Part shown: piece after piece, positions 42,684 through 51,148 of the stretch
Position numbering within the stretch: position 1 is the first letter of the stretch
Layout: each line of letters starts with the position of its first letter
Notes under the pieces: model-generated
Seen by the model: the letters and a program-made list of their open reading frames with translations, nothing else
Told to the model about the DNA's origin: nothing
Databases searched by the model: none
Program-made: the position numbers and the translations under genes
NCBI GenBank assembly: GCA_963734815.1
Contig: CAVTIH010000001.1
Span: 992,001-1,056,000, forward strand
DNA from: Palsa-744 sp963734815
GTDB taxonomy: Bacteria; Actinomycetota; Thermoleophilia; Solirubrobacterales; Solirubrobacteraceae
Length of the DNA stretch: 64,000 nt
Direction: 5' to 3'

Positions 42684-44330
42684 CCTGGATCCACCGTTTG
42701 GCTGGGTGGGGGGGGCGAGTGTCGGTGGATTTGGCTGATCGAGGGTTGGTGGGGTTTCACGCTCGCGGTTTTGATGTTGATTGGGTGTCGGCGTTCCCGC
42801 GGGAGCGCGCTACGGCGTGTTTTGGGGTGCCGTGGATGGCGTGTGTGGCGGGTGGCGTGCTTGGCGTCGGTGCGGGCGTGTAGTGAGATCAGGTGAGGGC
42901 AGGGAGCGCGCGGATCGCGTCCAGGACGGTGGTGAACGTGTTCTGCCAGGGCCAGCGGGCTGGCATTCAGAGTGTCCATTGCCGGCCGGTGCGGGTCAGG
43001 CGGCCGGGGATCTGGAGCAGGTGTCGGCGGCGGGAGCGGGCGGTCTGGACGGGCTGGTTGGGCTGGCCGATCTGGGTGACCCAGCGTCCGAGGTTGTGCG
43101 CCAAGGCGGCGATCACGGTCCACGCGCCGTTTGCGTTGAACTGGCCGGACGGGAAGTGAGCGAGCGCTTGGTCCTTGAGATCGCGGATCACCAACTCGAT
43201 CTGCGCGTGATCGCGGTGATCGACATCGGCCGTAAGCGTCGGGACAGTCCGGTTCGTCGCGAAACAGTGGTGGCGCCAGTCGGGGAACAGCTCGGCCTGG
43301 GCACCGATCAGGCGGGTACGGCGAACGATCAGCCGCCAATCCCCCAAGCGGGTCTCCGCGATCTGCGCCTCGCCCGTGTCGGGGTAGTCATCGACGGTGA
43401 CCCAGTCCTCGTCGGGGATCTGCTCGATCAGCCCCCGGATTGTCTTTGACTGCTTGACGCCGATCGAGAACTCGACGCCTTGGCGGTCGAGCGCGTGCAT
43501 CACCTTGTGGTTCTCAAACCCGCTGTCGGCGCGGATCACGGTCCTCCCGACATGACCGGCGCGACGAACCCTCGCGAGCAGCTCCTCGACGAACCGGACC
43601 GCGCCGCGTTGCGTGTTGGCCCTCCCCTTGCGGTTGCGGATGTGCAGCACCTCCCCGGTGTCCGAGCGGACAGCCACGATCGGGTGATATCCGAGCTGGC
43701 GTGTGTACCCGTAGCTGGCGCCCTGCTTCTGATCGCTATGGACCTCGCCGATGAAGCTGTCGATATCGATCACCAACGGCAGCTCGCCCGGTCCCGCTCC
43801 GGACTCCCACGCGCGCGCCAGAGCTTGGCCGAGGACGTAGTCGAGCTGGCGGACATGCCCGAACGTGAATGCGCGCAAGAACGTCCCCAGCGTCGAAGGA
43901 GCCATCACTTGGTGCCCGAGGACCAGCCCGGTCGACCCGGCCCGGAGCACATTCATCTGATCGATGCTGTCCGCCCCAGCAAGCATCCCATGCACCAAGC
44001 TCATCACCTTGCGGCCCGGCAACGCCGCTCCGGGCTTCCGGTACCCGAGCCACACCGACTCGTTCACCAGCTCCTCAACCCTGAGCCGCTCAGCGAGCGT
44101 CGCGGTCAACAGCAGGCCAGCATCGCTGACGAGCCGCCGCTCAGCGAACGACACCTTAACCGAATCCAGGCTCACCGGCCCAGCCGAAACGTCCGCCGCA
44201 TCATGCACCATATGGGTGACCTCCTGTCGCAGGCCCGCCGTCGCCCTACACGACAGCTTTCTGCCTGCTCAGGAGGTCATTTAAGATTCACCACCGGACG
44301 GAACCATCAACGCAGAACGGTGGATCCAGG
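42684..44330 (-). mobile_element. IS1380-family insertion in the ATPase gene
   Basis: The 15-base end CCTGGATCCACCGTT is present on both sides as an inverted repeat (42684-42698; complement at 44316-44330), enclosing 1,647 bp. The flanks are an exact 5-bp duplication, CTAAA (42679-42683 and 44331-44335), showing a simple and fairly recent insertion. Confidence 0.93.
42967..44211 (-). CDS. IS1380-family transposase
   Basis: The 414-residue DDE transposase has the IS1380 pattern: LPLVIDIDSFIGEVHSDQKQ with the first Asp, ASYGYTRQLGYHPIVAV, IRADSGFENH with the second Asp, and the Glu in IELVIRDLKDQALAHFPS. Only one ORF is present. It is intact and antisense to the interrupted ATPase gene. Confidence 0.93.
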   Translation of the reverse strand: MVHDAADVSAGPVSLDSVKVSFAERRLVSDAGLLLTATLAERLRVEELVNESVWLGYRKPGAALPGRKVMSLVHGMLAGADSIDQMNVLRAGSTGLVLGHQVMAPSTLGTFLRAFTFGHVRQLDYVLGQALARAWESGAGPGELPLVIDIDSFIGEVHSDQKQGASYGYTRQLGYHPIVAVRSDTGEVLHIRNRKGRANTQRGAVRFVEELLARVRRAGHVGRTVIRADSGFENHKVMHALDRQGVEFSIGVKQSKTIRGLIEQIPDEDWVTVDDYPDTGEAQIAETRLGDWRLIVRRTRLIGAQAELFPDWRHHCFATNRTVPTLTADVDHRDHAQIELVIRDLKDQALAHFPSGQFNANGAWTVIAALAHNLGRWVTQIGQPNQPVQTARSRRRHLLQIPGRLTRTGRQWTL

Positions 44331-46794
44331 CTAAATGGGCAGATCGCCGGCCTGGATGAATCTGACCGGCGGCACCTCGTGAACCACGGCGCCAAAACCG
44401 CGATCGTGGAGCTCAGCACCAGCGTCGGGTCTGCGAGGATCAGCACAGACGGCGGAAAGCCGGGCGGCAAGGCCGTGCTCACTGGCACGGACGCCCGATT
44501 CTTCAGCGAGCGCTGCTATCTCGCGCAGCGCAGGTTGGGAACGCTGCTCGAGATTTACGCTCGCGCTGCACCAAAGAGCGACTCGCCGCTAACCCGATTC
44601 GTCAAGGATCTACTTGGCCTCGACGAACTCGACACGCTCATCGACGGCCTCGAGCCGGTCAGGGACCTTAGGCTTGTGAAGACCTTGATCCCGGAGTACG
44701 CCGTTGCCGCGAAAAGCATCGACAAACAGAATGAGGAGATAGCGGCCCTGAACGTGCAGATGGGGGCAGCGACCGAAGACATGACCAATACCCGAGAACG
44801 GCTTGGTGAAAGTCTAAACGCACTTGGTGCACCGGCGATCGTTGACGCGGCTCTTGACGCCGATGCCGTCGCCAGATGGTTGACAGCGAGCGACGAGGAA
44901 GTCGAGCTCGAAGGACTCGAATCGGCTTCGCGTGAGATCAGCAGGGCGCGCTCGCGCTACGACAAGCTCGCAAAGGGGCTACGCGCAAGCAGCGCCCGGC
45001 TAGCCGGCAAAGATGCCAGCGCGGCACGTGACGCCGCCGACGCATGGTGGAAGTCGAGCGGCTCGAAGCTCGAAACGGTCCTCGATGAGGTTCGGAACGA
45101 CATCCCGACGATTGCCACTGCGATCGGGACGGACCCGGCGGCTGCACATCGAGAAGCCGTCGAGCAGGTCAATGCCGAACTGCAACGCATCACGTCGGCA
45201 CTGGCGGCCGATGAGCGGGCGGCCGTGGGGATGAAAAAGCTCGACGTCACGATCAGTACGGTACAGCAGCGTATCGAGAAGATCGACAAGGAGCTCGCCT
45301 CCGGCGCCAACAAGGTCACCGGACGCGACTTGGCGAGCGCACTCGCCACACTCGTGCCGCACCTGCACGGCGACGACTGCCCCGTATGCGGACGGGACTA
45401 CCGAGAGATTGGGGGCCAGTCGCTCGCGTCGCACCTCGCCGAAGAGGTGTCAAAGCTTGGCGCACAAGCGGAGCGCATGCAAGAGCTCGCAGCCGCGCGA
45501 CTAGAGGCGGTCAGCGCCACGACCGCTGCCACAGAGCAAAGGGAAAACCACAGTGCAGTGCGACTTGACAACGACGTGAAAGACGCGCTCAGCGAGCGGC
45601 TCTCACGGTTGAACAGGTATAAGAGCCAGCTCGCCCGGCTGAAAGCCGGTGTACGCGACGGTGCGGCGCTAGTGACACACGCTGCCGAGGCCGAACGCAG
45701 CCGCGCGATCGCGCAACAGAGCGATCGAGCGCTTGGCGAACTCGCCAGCACCCTGGAGCTCCTGTGCGGCATGGTCAGCCTCAAGGCGCCCGGGAAGAAC
45801 GAGACGCCAGATCAGACGATCGCACGGCTCGACGCGCACGTAACGCCCAAGATCGGGCAGATCGAAGTACGCCAGGGAGCGCGGCAGGCCGCGCGCACAC
45901 ACCTGGAAGCTCTTGGACGGCTGACCAATCAGCAGCATATTCTCGAAACAGAAGTCGAAGTCGCTCAGGCTCATCTCGTCCAAACTCAGAAAGCGGTCAA
46001 AGCACTTGAGAAACGACGCAACACGCTCAAGAAACTACGCGAAGACAGCCAGCACAGCCGCACGCAGATCATTAGGCAAGTCTTCAATAGTTCGCTGAAC
46101 CATATGTGGCGGGACCTGTTTGTCCGCCTTGCCCCCAATGAGCTGTTCGTACCGGCCTTCTTCGTCCCCGATGCCAGCGAACGGACCGTCACCGCAAACC
46201 TCACTACAACCCACCGTGACGGAGGGCCCGGCGGTTCGCCCGCCGCGATGCTGAGCGCCGGGAATCTCAACACGGCAGCGTTGACTCTCTTTCTCGCACT
46301 ACATCTCACGGCGAAACCGACACTACCCTGGTTGCTCCTTGACGATCCCGTCCAGTCAATGGACGAGGTGCATGTCGCGCAATTTGCAGCTGTTCTTCGG
46401 ACTCTCACCCGCCAGCACGGTCGGCGAATCGTTATAGCCGTGCATGAGCAAGCGCTGTTCGATTATCTAACCCTGGAGTTGAGCCCCGCTCAGCCCGAAG
46501 ATGCCCTCATCACCATTGAGATGGCCCGCAACGCAGATGGTGTAAGTACGCTCGTGCCATCCCGACGTAAGTACAAGGCAGATCCGGCGCTCGTCGCAGC
46601 GTGATGCTGCCGCTTCAGGCGCGCTGGGCAGGGGCTCATGTGCTGGACTCGCTACCGTTGACGGCGCTCTCCCAGCAAAACTTCTTAAGCGCGTCTGTCG
46701 ATCCCGTTCATGGCGTGAATAACCAGGGTACAGCCCGGGATGAGACGGCTTGCTCCGTCGTCGCGAGTAGCGGACAGGCCCGACATCCGATCGC

Positions 46795-47622
46795 TCAGGA
46801 GTCGAGTGGAGCGATCTCCTCGACAGGCGGTGCGTTTCGCAGTTTGCTGCCGAGTTCTCGCATGAGGATGTCGGCGGCTCCCCTCGGCTCGTACGCGGGA
46901 GGCGTGCTGGCGAGGAGTGTGTCGAGGTCGTGGAGGAAGCTCTGGTTTGTGAGCTTGGCGGTGAGGTTGTCGCGCAGTTCGGGGAAGCTGAATGCGGCGT
47001 CGTGCATGTAGTGGTGGAAGCCGGCGGTGATCTGCTCGGGGTCTGCGTCGAGGACTGTGAGTCCGAGCCAGATGTCGAAGAGGTCACGGCCCTTGCTGCG
47101 CTGGTAGAGCGCGCGTAGCTTGGTGGCGAGCAGCTCCTCGGCCTGATATGTCGGGATGTCGGCCTCGCCGCTCCACCAGGATGTCTGCACGGTATGGCGA
47201 ATGTTCTTTCGCGGCAGGAACGAGTCGGTCTCGGCGATGTTGATCTCGACCTTGATGCGGATCCGGCCGATTCCTTCTGTCGGGTCGCCGTCGAGATAGA
47301 CGTGCACCATCTGCCCAGAGCGCTGCCGGCTGGAGACGATCAGTCCGATCTCCTCAGCAATTCTGGTGAGTGCCTGCGTGTATGGCTTGATGCCTGTGTG
47401 GGTGAAGCGGACGTAGTCGAGGTCTTCGGAGTAGCGCAGGGCGCTCGGGAGGTGCAGCTTATGCATGCACGTTCCGCCGCGCATCGTAAGCTCGGGTCCG
47501 AGGATCTCGTCGCGCGCGATCTCGATCATCAGCCGGGACAGCAAGAGATCCTGCTCGACCTGCACCCTATCGGGCCACGGCGCCTTCGAACGCCACGCGA
47601 TGAGAGCGGGGCGGTCGATCAC
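46795..47622 (-). CDS. AbiEii-type nucleotidyltransferase toxin, pair 1
   Basis: The 275-residue protein has the nucleotidyltransferase signature of AbiEii/AbiGii toxins: MRGGTCMHKLHL, then ALRYSEDLDYVRF with the metal-binding acidic pair, and EELLATKLRALYQRSKGRDLFDIW further on. AbiEii toxins transfer nucleotides, to tRNA in the best-studied case, and block growth or phage spread. Its ATG lies in the 4-base overlap with the AbiEi gene upstream. A gap of 190 bases separates its stop from the convergent ATPase gene. Confidence 0.9.
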   Translation of the reverse strand: MIDRPALIAWRSKAPWPDRVQVEQDLLLSRLMIEIARDEILGPELTMRGGTCMHKLHLPSALRYSEDLDYVRFTHTGIKPYTQALTRIAEEIGLIVSSRQRSGQMVHVYLDGDPTEGIGRIRIKVEINIAETDSFLPRKNIRHTVQTSWWSGEADIPTYQAEELLATKLRALYQRSKGRDLFDIWLGLTVLDADPEQITAGFHHYMHDAAFSFPELRDNLTAKLTNQSFLHDLDTLLASTPPAYEPRGAADILMRELGSKLRNAPPVEEIAPLDS

Positions 47623-48398
47623 AGGTCGGGCTCGACGGGAGCGTTGATCTGCAGGTTCCAGCCGATGTCGATCGTGCCGCGCGCCGGCAGGGCGCGCACA
47701 AGCCGCGTCGGATAGCCGTCCTGCGCGTGCGCCGCCGCGCGTAGCGGCTCTAGTTCCAGGTCGTCGCGGAACCTGTCGAGTAGCCAGCCGAGCCGCCTCG
47801 CGACCGAGCGCGAGCGTACGCTCGCGAGCTGTGCCAGCGTCGGCACGTCGAGATCGCCGATCTGTGCGATCACGGTTGCCACGTTGCTCAGCCCTGCGGC
47901 GGCGTCGGGGTGGACGACGAGATCCACGACGGTCGTCTCACGTGTCGCCAGGCGGATACGGCCGGTGTCGACCTGGCGCTCCTGCACTGCCATCCGGTCT
48001 AGATACTCGTTCGCGTAGAAGCGCAGCTTCACGCGCTCGATGTCGCGGTGGGCGACGTGCCGGTCGACCATCACTTGGAAAACCTGCGGCGCCTGGTGTG
48101 CGGCACCGTGCATCGCCGCGGCAGTGAGCAGGCTCACGTAGTAGTCGCGGCCCAGCGTTCGCATCATCGCGTCGATGAACAACTCTCCCGGCAGCACTCG
48201 CCAGGAGCGGTACTCGGGAGGGACCACCACATAGAGGCCGCGCGTGGGGGTGAAGATCGCTCCACGTCGGCGCAGGCGTTGCAACCCTGGATACACGTGC
48301 GCCGCAGGCACGCCCGCGAGCTGAGCAGCTTCTGATGAGCTCACCCAGTAGCGGCCCTGGGAGATGAGGGTGTCGGGCAGCTCAGCGATTGACGGCAC
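47619..48398 (-). CDS. AbiEi-type antitoxin, pair 1
   Basis: The 259-residue protein has an N-terminal winged helix (YWVSSSEAAQLAGVPAAHVYPGLQRLRRRGAI is spread over residues 17-50) and the AbiEi antitoxin C-terminal region (VSLLTAAAMHGAAHQAPQ and the TTVVDLV segment). AbiEi binds inverted repeats in its promoter and blocks the toxin. GTG 48398 starts the frame. A palindrome, CTAACGT-AGG-ACGTTAG, lies 11 bases upstream and is the likely operator. Confidence 0.88.
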   Translation of the reverse strand: MPSIAELPDTLISQGRYWVSSSEAAQLAGVPAAHVYPGLQRLRRRGAIFTPTRGLYVVVPPEYRSWRVLPGELFIDAMMRTLGRDYYVSLLTAAAMHGAAHQAPQVFQVMVDRHVAHRDIERVKLRFYANEYLDRMAVQERQVDTGRIRLATRETTVVDLVVHPDAAAGLSNVATVIAQIGDLDVPTLAQLASVRSRSVARRLGWLLDRFRDDLELEPLRAAAHAQDGYPTRLVRALPARGTIDIGWNLQINAPVEPDL

Positions 48399-48408
48399 AT
48401 TGGAGAGT

Positions 48409-48425
48409 CTAACGTAGGACGTTAG
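48409..48425. promoter_or_regulatory. Operator-like palindrome of AbiE pair 1
   Basis: Perfect 7-base arms around AGG, followed by a TGACGTCA palindrome at 48437-48444. Position next to the antitoxin start suggests autoregulation by AbiEi. Confidence 0.6.
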
Positions 48426-48670
48426 TTAGATCAACCTGACGTCAAGCGATCTGCTCGGCGCGGGGAGTGCCTACGACGAGGCGGGGACCTGGCTCCGCCA
48501 GCCAGCGAATCGCGCTGGTCTCTCGGGGTCGCGGACCCGCCAGCCTGTAGTATGTATACGAAGCGTGCATCGTGGAGCCTCGTGGCGTGCGCTCGGCGTG
48601 CATACTGGCTGCAAATCGGCTGCGAACTCGCCGAAACCCAAGGATCTAAGCCAAATTAATCCAGTCTCCC

Positions 48671-48940
48671 CGACTAGAGGAAAAGCAAGTAATAGAGCCA
48701 AAAACTGCGGTTAGCTCCTCGAGAAAGAAAGGCCCCCCACGGGGAACAATTTCTCGGACAACTTGCAAAGCATGGCGGTTGCCTGCCACGCTGGCCGGCG
48801 ATCGAGCCGGGGGTTGGGATGGCCCTTCTCAAATCTCTGGCCCTCCGGAGCGGACGGCTCCGACCAACAGCTCGGAGGCCTTATCGGCACGGGATTATTT
48901 GACTTTATGCTCTGAGCAAATACAGCCATATAAAGCTCAT
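48671..48940. repeat. Repeat block A, copy 2
   Basis: This is a diverged copy of 36334-36585. Just before it (48655-48672) lies AATCCAGTCTCCCCGACTAG, whose TCTCCCCGAC matches the end of the att core, so the block begins like the DNA that follows a tRNA-type attachment site. The longer region 48426-49376 has no gene that I can support. Confidence 0.68.
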
Positions 48941-49219
48941 GGGCCGGCAAGGTGCGCCCGGTCGGGCAGCGCAGCGGCGGCCTCACACGTGTTCAAGCTG
49001 AGCGCGAGATGGCGCGCAAGCGCGAGGAGGAGGACCGCGCGCCGCGCCGGGAGCTGAGATCCCAACGGTCGATGAGATCGCCGACTGCGCCAGCGCCCAA
49101 ACGCTCACCGATCTTCGCACACGCGAAGAGACGGAAGTTCATCAGCGACAACCCGGTGAGTGAGGCGACCCGTCCGGGCCGATAAGGAAGTACCTGTAAA
49201 TTGGCAGGTTGTGGGTTTT

Positions 49220-49364
49220 GGCTAAGCGGCCAGTTTTGGAGTTGGGGTCAAATTTGGGGTCCAAAGTCCGCTCAATGCTGGAAGTTGCCTGTAGGGACCG
49301 GGTGGTCGCAGGTTACAAAATCGGTATGTTGGGATCGAGCGGGGCGTTCCCGGGTCTCACGATC
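49220..49364. repeat. Repeat block B, copy 2
   Basis: Diverged copy of 39948-40099, with TTTGGGGTCCAAAG and GGTGGTCGCAGGTTACAAAA, the latter close to the tRNA-Pro 3' half (GGCGGTCGCAGGTTCAAAT). TTTGGGGTCCAAAG also occurs at about 57010-57033. Confidence 0.65.
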
Positions 49365-49376
49365 GCTCGCTTGGGT

Positions 49377-49685
49377 TTAGTGCAGCCAGTGGCGATATGC
49401 CTCGATCCACTCCGAGCCCTTGGGCGGCGGGGTTGGCAGAGGCAGGTCGAGGAGCGGGATTGACTGTCGGAGCTTCTCGCGCGAGCAGATCGCCACGATC
49501 TGGTCCTCGCCTGTCAAGTCAACGCGCTCAACCTTGACGTCTACACCCAGTACCTGCGTCGTGAAGGGCACCTTGAGCTCGTCTTCGATCACGGTGAGCA
49601 GGCCGGTAACCTGCTCGCTCTCGTTGTAGCAGTCGACAGTGGCCTCCTCGACCATCGCGTCGAGCTGCGTCTTGCTCATGCTCAT
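49377..49685 (-). CDS. Small acidic protein of unknown function
   Basis: The 102-residue protein from ATG 49685 (a second ATG is at 49679) is acidic and mixed alpha/beta (ATVDCYNESEQVTGLLTVIEDELKVPF, in pieces), ending WIEAYRHWL. It lies divergently from the 49751 gene with a 65-base gap, suggesting a shared control region. The long frame upstream is a shadow. I recognise no family with certainty. Confidence 0.65.
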   Translation of the reverse strand: MSMSKTQLDAMVEEATVDCYNESEQVTGLLTVIEDELKVPFTTQVLGVDVKVERVDLTGEDQIVAICSREKLRQSIPLLDLPLPTPPPKGSEWIEAYRHWLH

Positions 49686-49750
49686 CGAAGCCACCGCACA
49701 AGGATATTCTCCTGGGCAGACGGTCGTATGGTGGTCTGAACGGTGCGTAC

Positions 49751-50569
49751 GTGTCCGCAAACGTCCGGTGGGGATTCTACGCTGCGAAGGTGTTTGGGGA
49801 CGGGGATTCGAGGCTCGAAAAGCTGAGGGCGATCGAGGATTCCGAGGAGCTTTGCCGGCAGTTGCTGGCTTCGCCGGAGGGTTGGGGGTCGAGCACCAGC
49901 CATGTCGAGGCAGTTGAGCTGCTCGGCAGAGTTCACGGCACCGGAGAGCTGCCGGGTTCGTTCGTCGCGTTGCTGTTGTGCACGTGCCGGCGGTGGGATC
50001 GGTGCACGGCCAGGCTGATCGTCGCGATCGAGGACAGCGGCTTACTGAGCGACGCCGACCTCGATGAGCTGGCGGAGTGCTTCCTTGCGCACGAGCACGT
50101 GATCTCCTACCCGCTGGCATGGGTCTCGCCGCAGTGGCTGGAGGTAGATCTCAGCGACGGAACGAGCCGGACCTACACCGCTGATGAGGACACGCTCGCC
50201 AAGCATCGTCTCTCCTTCGAGCCGCCGCTGCGCCGCTGGGGGGCGCGGCGTGCACTCCGGGTTGCCCCGGCGAGGCTCGATGAGCTTTTGGACGGTGCCG
50301 AGGCGTTTCAGCCGCGCCAATGCGATGCGCTCATCCATGGGTTGCTCGACGCTGCCGAGGTGCTCGAGGAAGCTCGGCGGCGTCGTCTCATACGGCGTGG
50401 TCTGCAGACGGCGCAGGCCAGCGTGCGGCGCACCGCACTCGACCAGTTGTGCGAGCTCGACGGGTCCGAGACAGCGCGGCGTCGTGCGCACGCGGACACC
50501 AACGCGTCGGTGCGCAAATGGCGACCCCGGGGATTGGAGAGCCAGACGCCGAGCCTGTTCGGTACGTAA
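49751..50569 (+). CDS. Helical repeat-like protein of unknown function
   Basis: The 272-residue protein is largely helical and may contain HEAT-like repeats (for example residues 50-125 and 185-250). GTG 49751 is the likely start. No catalytic motif is seen. It faces the small acidic protein gene and precedes the KOW-like and primase-helicase genes; a role in the same defence cluster is only suggested by position. Confidence 0.6.
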   Translation: MSANVRWGFYAAKVFGDGDSRLEKLRAIEDSEELCRQLLASPEGWGSSTSHVEAVELLGRVHGTGELPGSFVALLLCTCRRWDRCTARLIVAIEDSGLLSDADLDELAECFLAHEHVISYPLAWVSPQWLEVDLSDGTSRTYTADEDTLAKHRLSFEPPLRRWGARRALRVAPARLDELLDGAEAFQPRQCDALIHGLLDAAEVLEEARRRRLIRRGLQTAQASVRRTALDQLCELDGSETARRRAHADTNASVRKWRPRGLESQTPSLFGT

Positions 50570-50673
50570 GCAAGAAAGGCAAAGGTCTGGCCGTCCGGCC
50601 GAAGCTCCAGAAACCTGGTCCGGCGCGTCGACGCCGCTTCCTTGCGCACCCGTCGTACTGGGCGGATGGATGT

Positions 50674-51087
50674 TCAGCTCGCTCTTGCTCTTGCAAGCTT
50701 CTCGAGGGTGAGTGGTGGGCAGCGGATCTCGCCGGTGTGAAAGCGTCCGACGGGGCGGTGCAGGCAGACGGTGGCCCGTTCGTCGTCGAGCTCGACAACG
50801 GTGCCGTGGAGACCTTGGAGGTAGCGCGGGCTGATGGTGTGGTTGATGCGGACCTCGTCGCCGACGCACAACTCGGCCAGCGCGGTCGCGGAGCGGACGG
50901 TGTGCAGGAGATGGTGGCGGGCGTGGATGGCGTCGGCGAGAGCGGTGAGGTGCTCGTCAAGCTCGCCGTTTGCCACCGCGTCAAGCAGCGAGCGTGCGGG
51001 AGAGATCGACGCGGGTGGCGAGAGCGGGGGCTGCTTCTGCCCGGCTGGGAGTGGTGGCTGGTGGCCTCCGCGGGAGCGCTTGCCCAT
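50674..51087 (-). CDS. KOW-like small protein
   Basis: The 137-residue protein from ATG 51087 has a disordered basic/Pro-rich N-terminus, a helical middle (residues 28-65) and a C-terminal SH3/KOW-like barrel (GDEVRINHTISPRYLQGLHG, then VVELDDERATVCL). Such domains bind nucleic acid or ribosomal or transcription complexes. It is divergent from the primase-helicase gene, 61 bases apart. Confidence 0.62.
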   Translation of the reverse strand: MGKRSRGGHQPPLPAGQKQPPLSPPASISPARSLLDAVANGELDEHLTALADAIHARHHLLHTVRSATALAELCVGDEVRINHTISPRYLQGLHGTVVELDDERATVCLHRPVGRFHTGEIRCPPLTLEKLARARAS

Positions 51088-51148
51088 CCTGGCATGATCG
51101 CCTGGCGGGCGGACTGAATCGTTCAGGGGGGTTCGGCTGACGGGAGCC

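Larger units (their letters stand above)
42523..46604 (+). pseudogene. Rad50/SMC-like ATPase, Lamassu LmuB-like, split by an IS
   Basis: The N-terminal part (42523-42683) has TVTNFRSIRDT and the Walker A HGQNGAGKTT (residues 36-44). The IS1380-type element occupies 42684-44330. The C-terminal part resumes at 44336, with long coiled coils, a zinc hook CPVCG (about residues 402-406 of the joined protein), an ABC-type signature region (SAGNLNTAALTLFLALHL) and the Walker B LLLDDPVQSMDE (about 720-731). Removing the IS and one copy of the 5-bp duplicate rejoins the frame exactly (ELALNGQIAGL), giving 809 residues. All essential motifs survive. As it stands the gene cannot make the whole ATPase. 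Confidence 0.85.
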
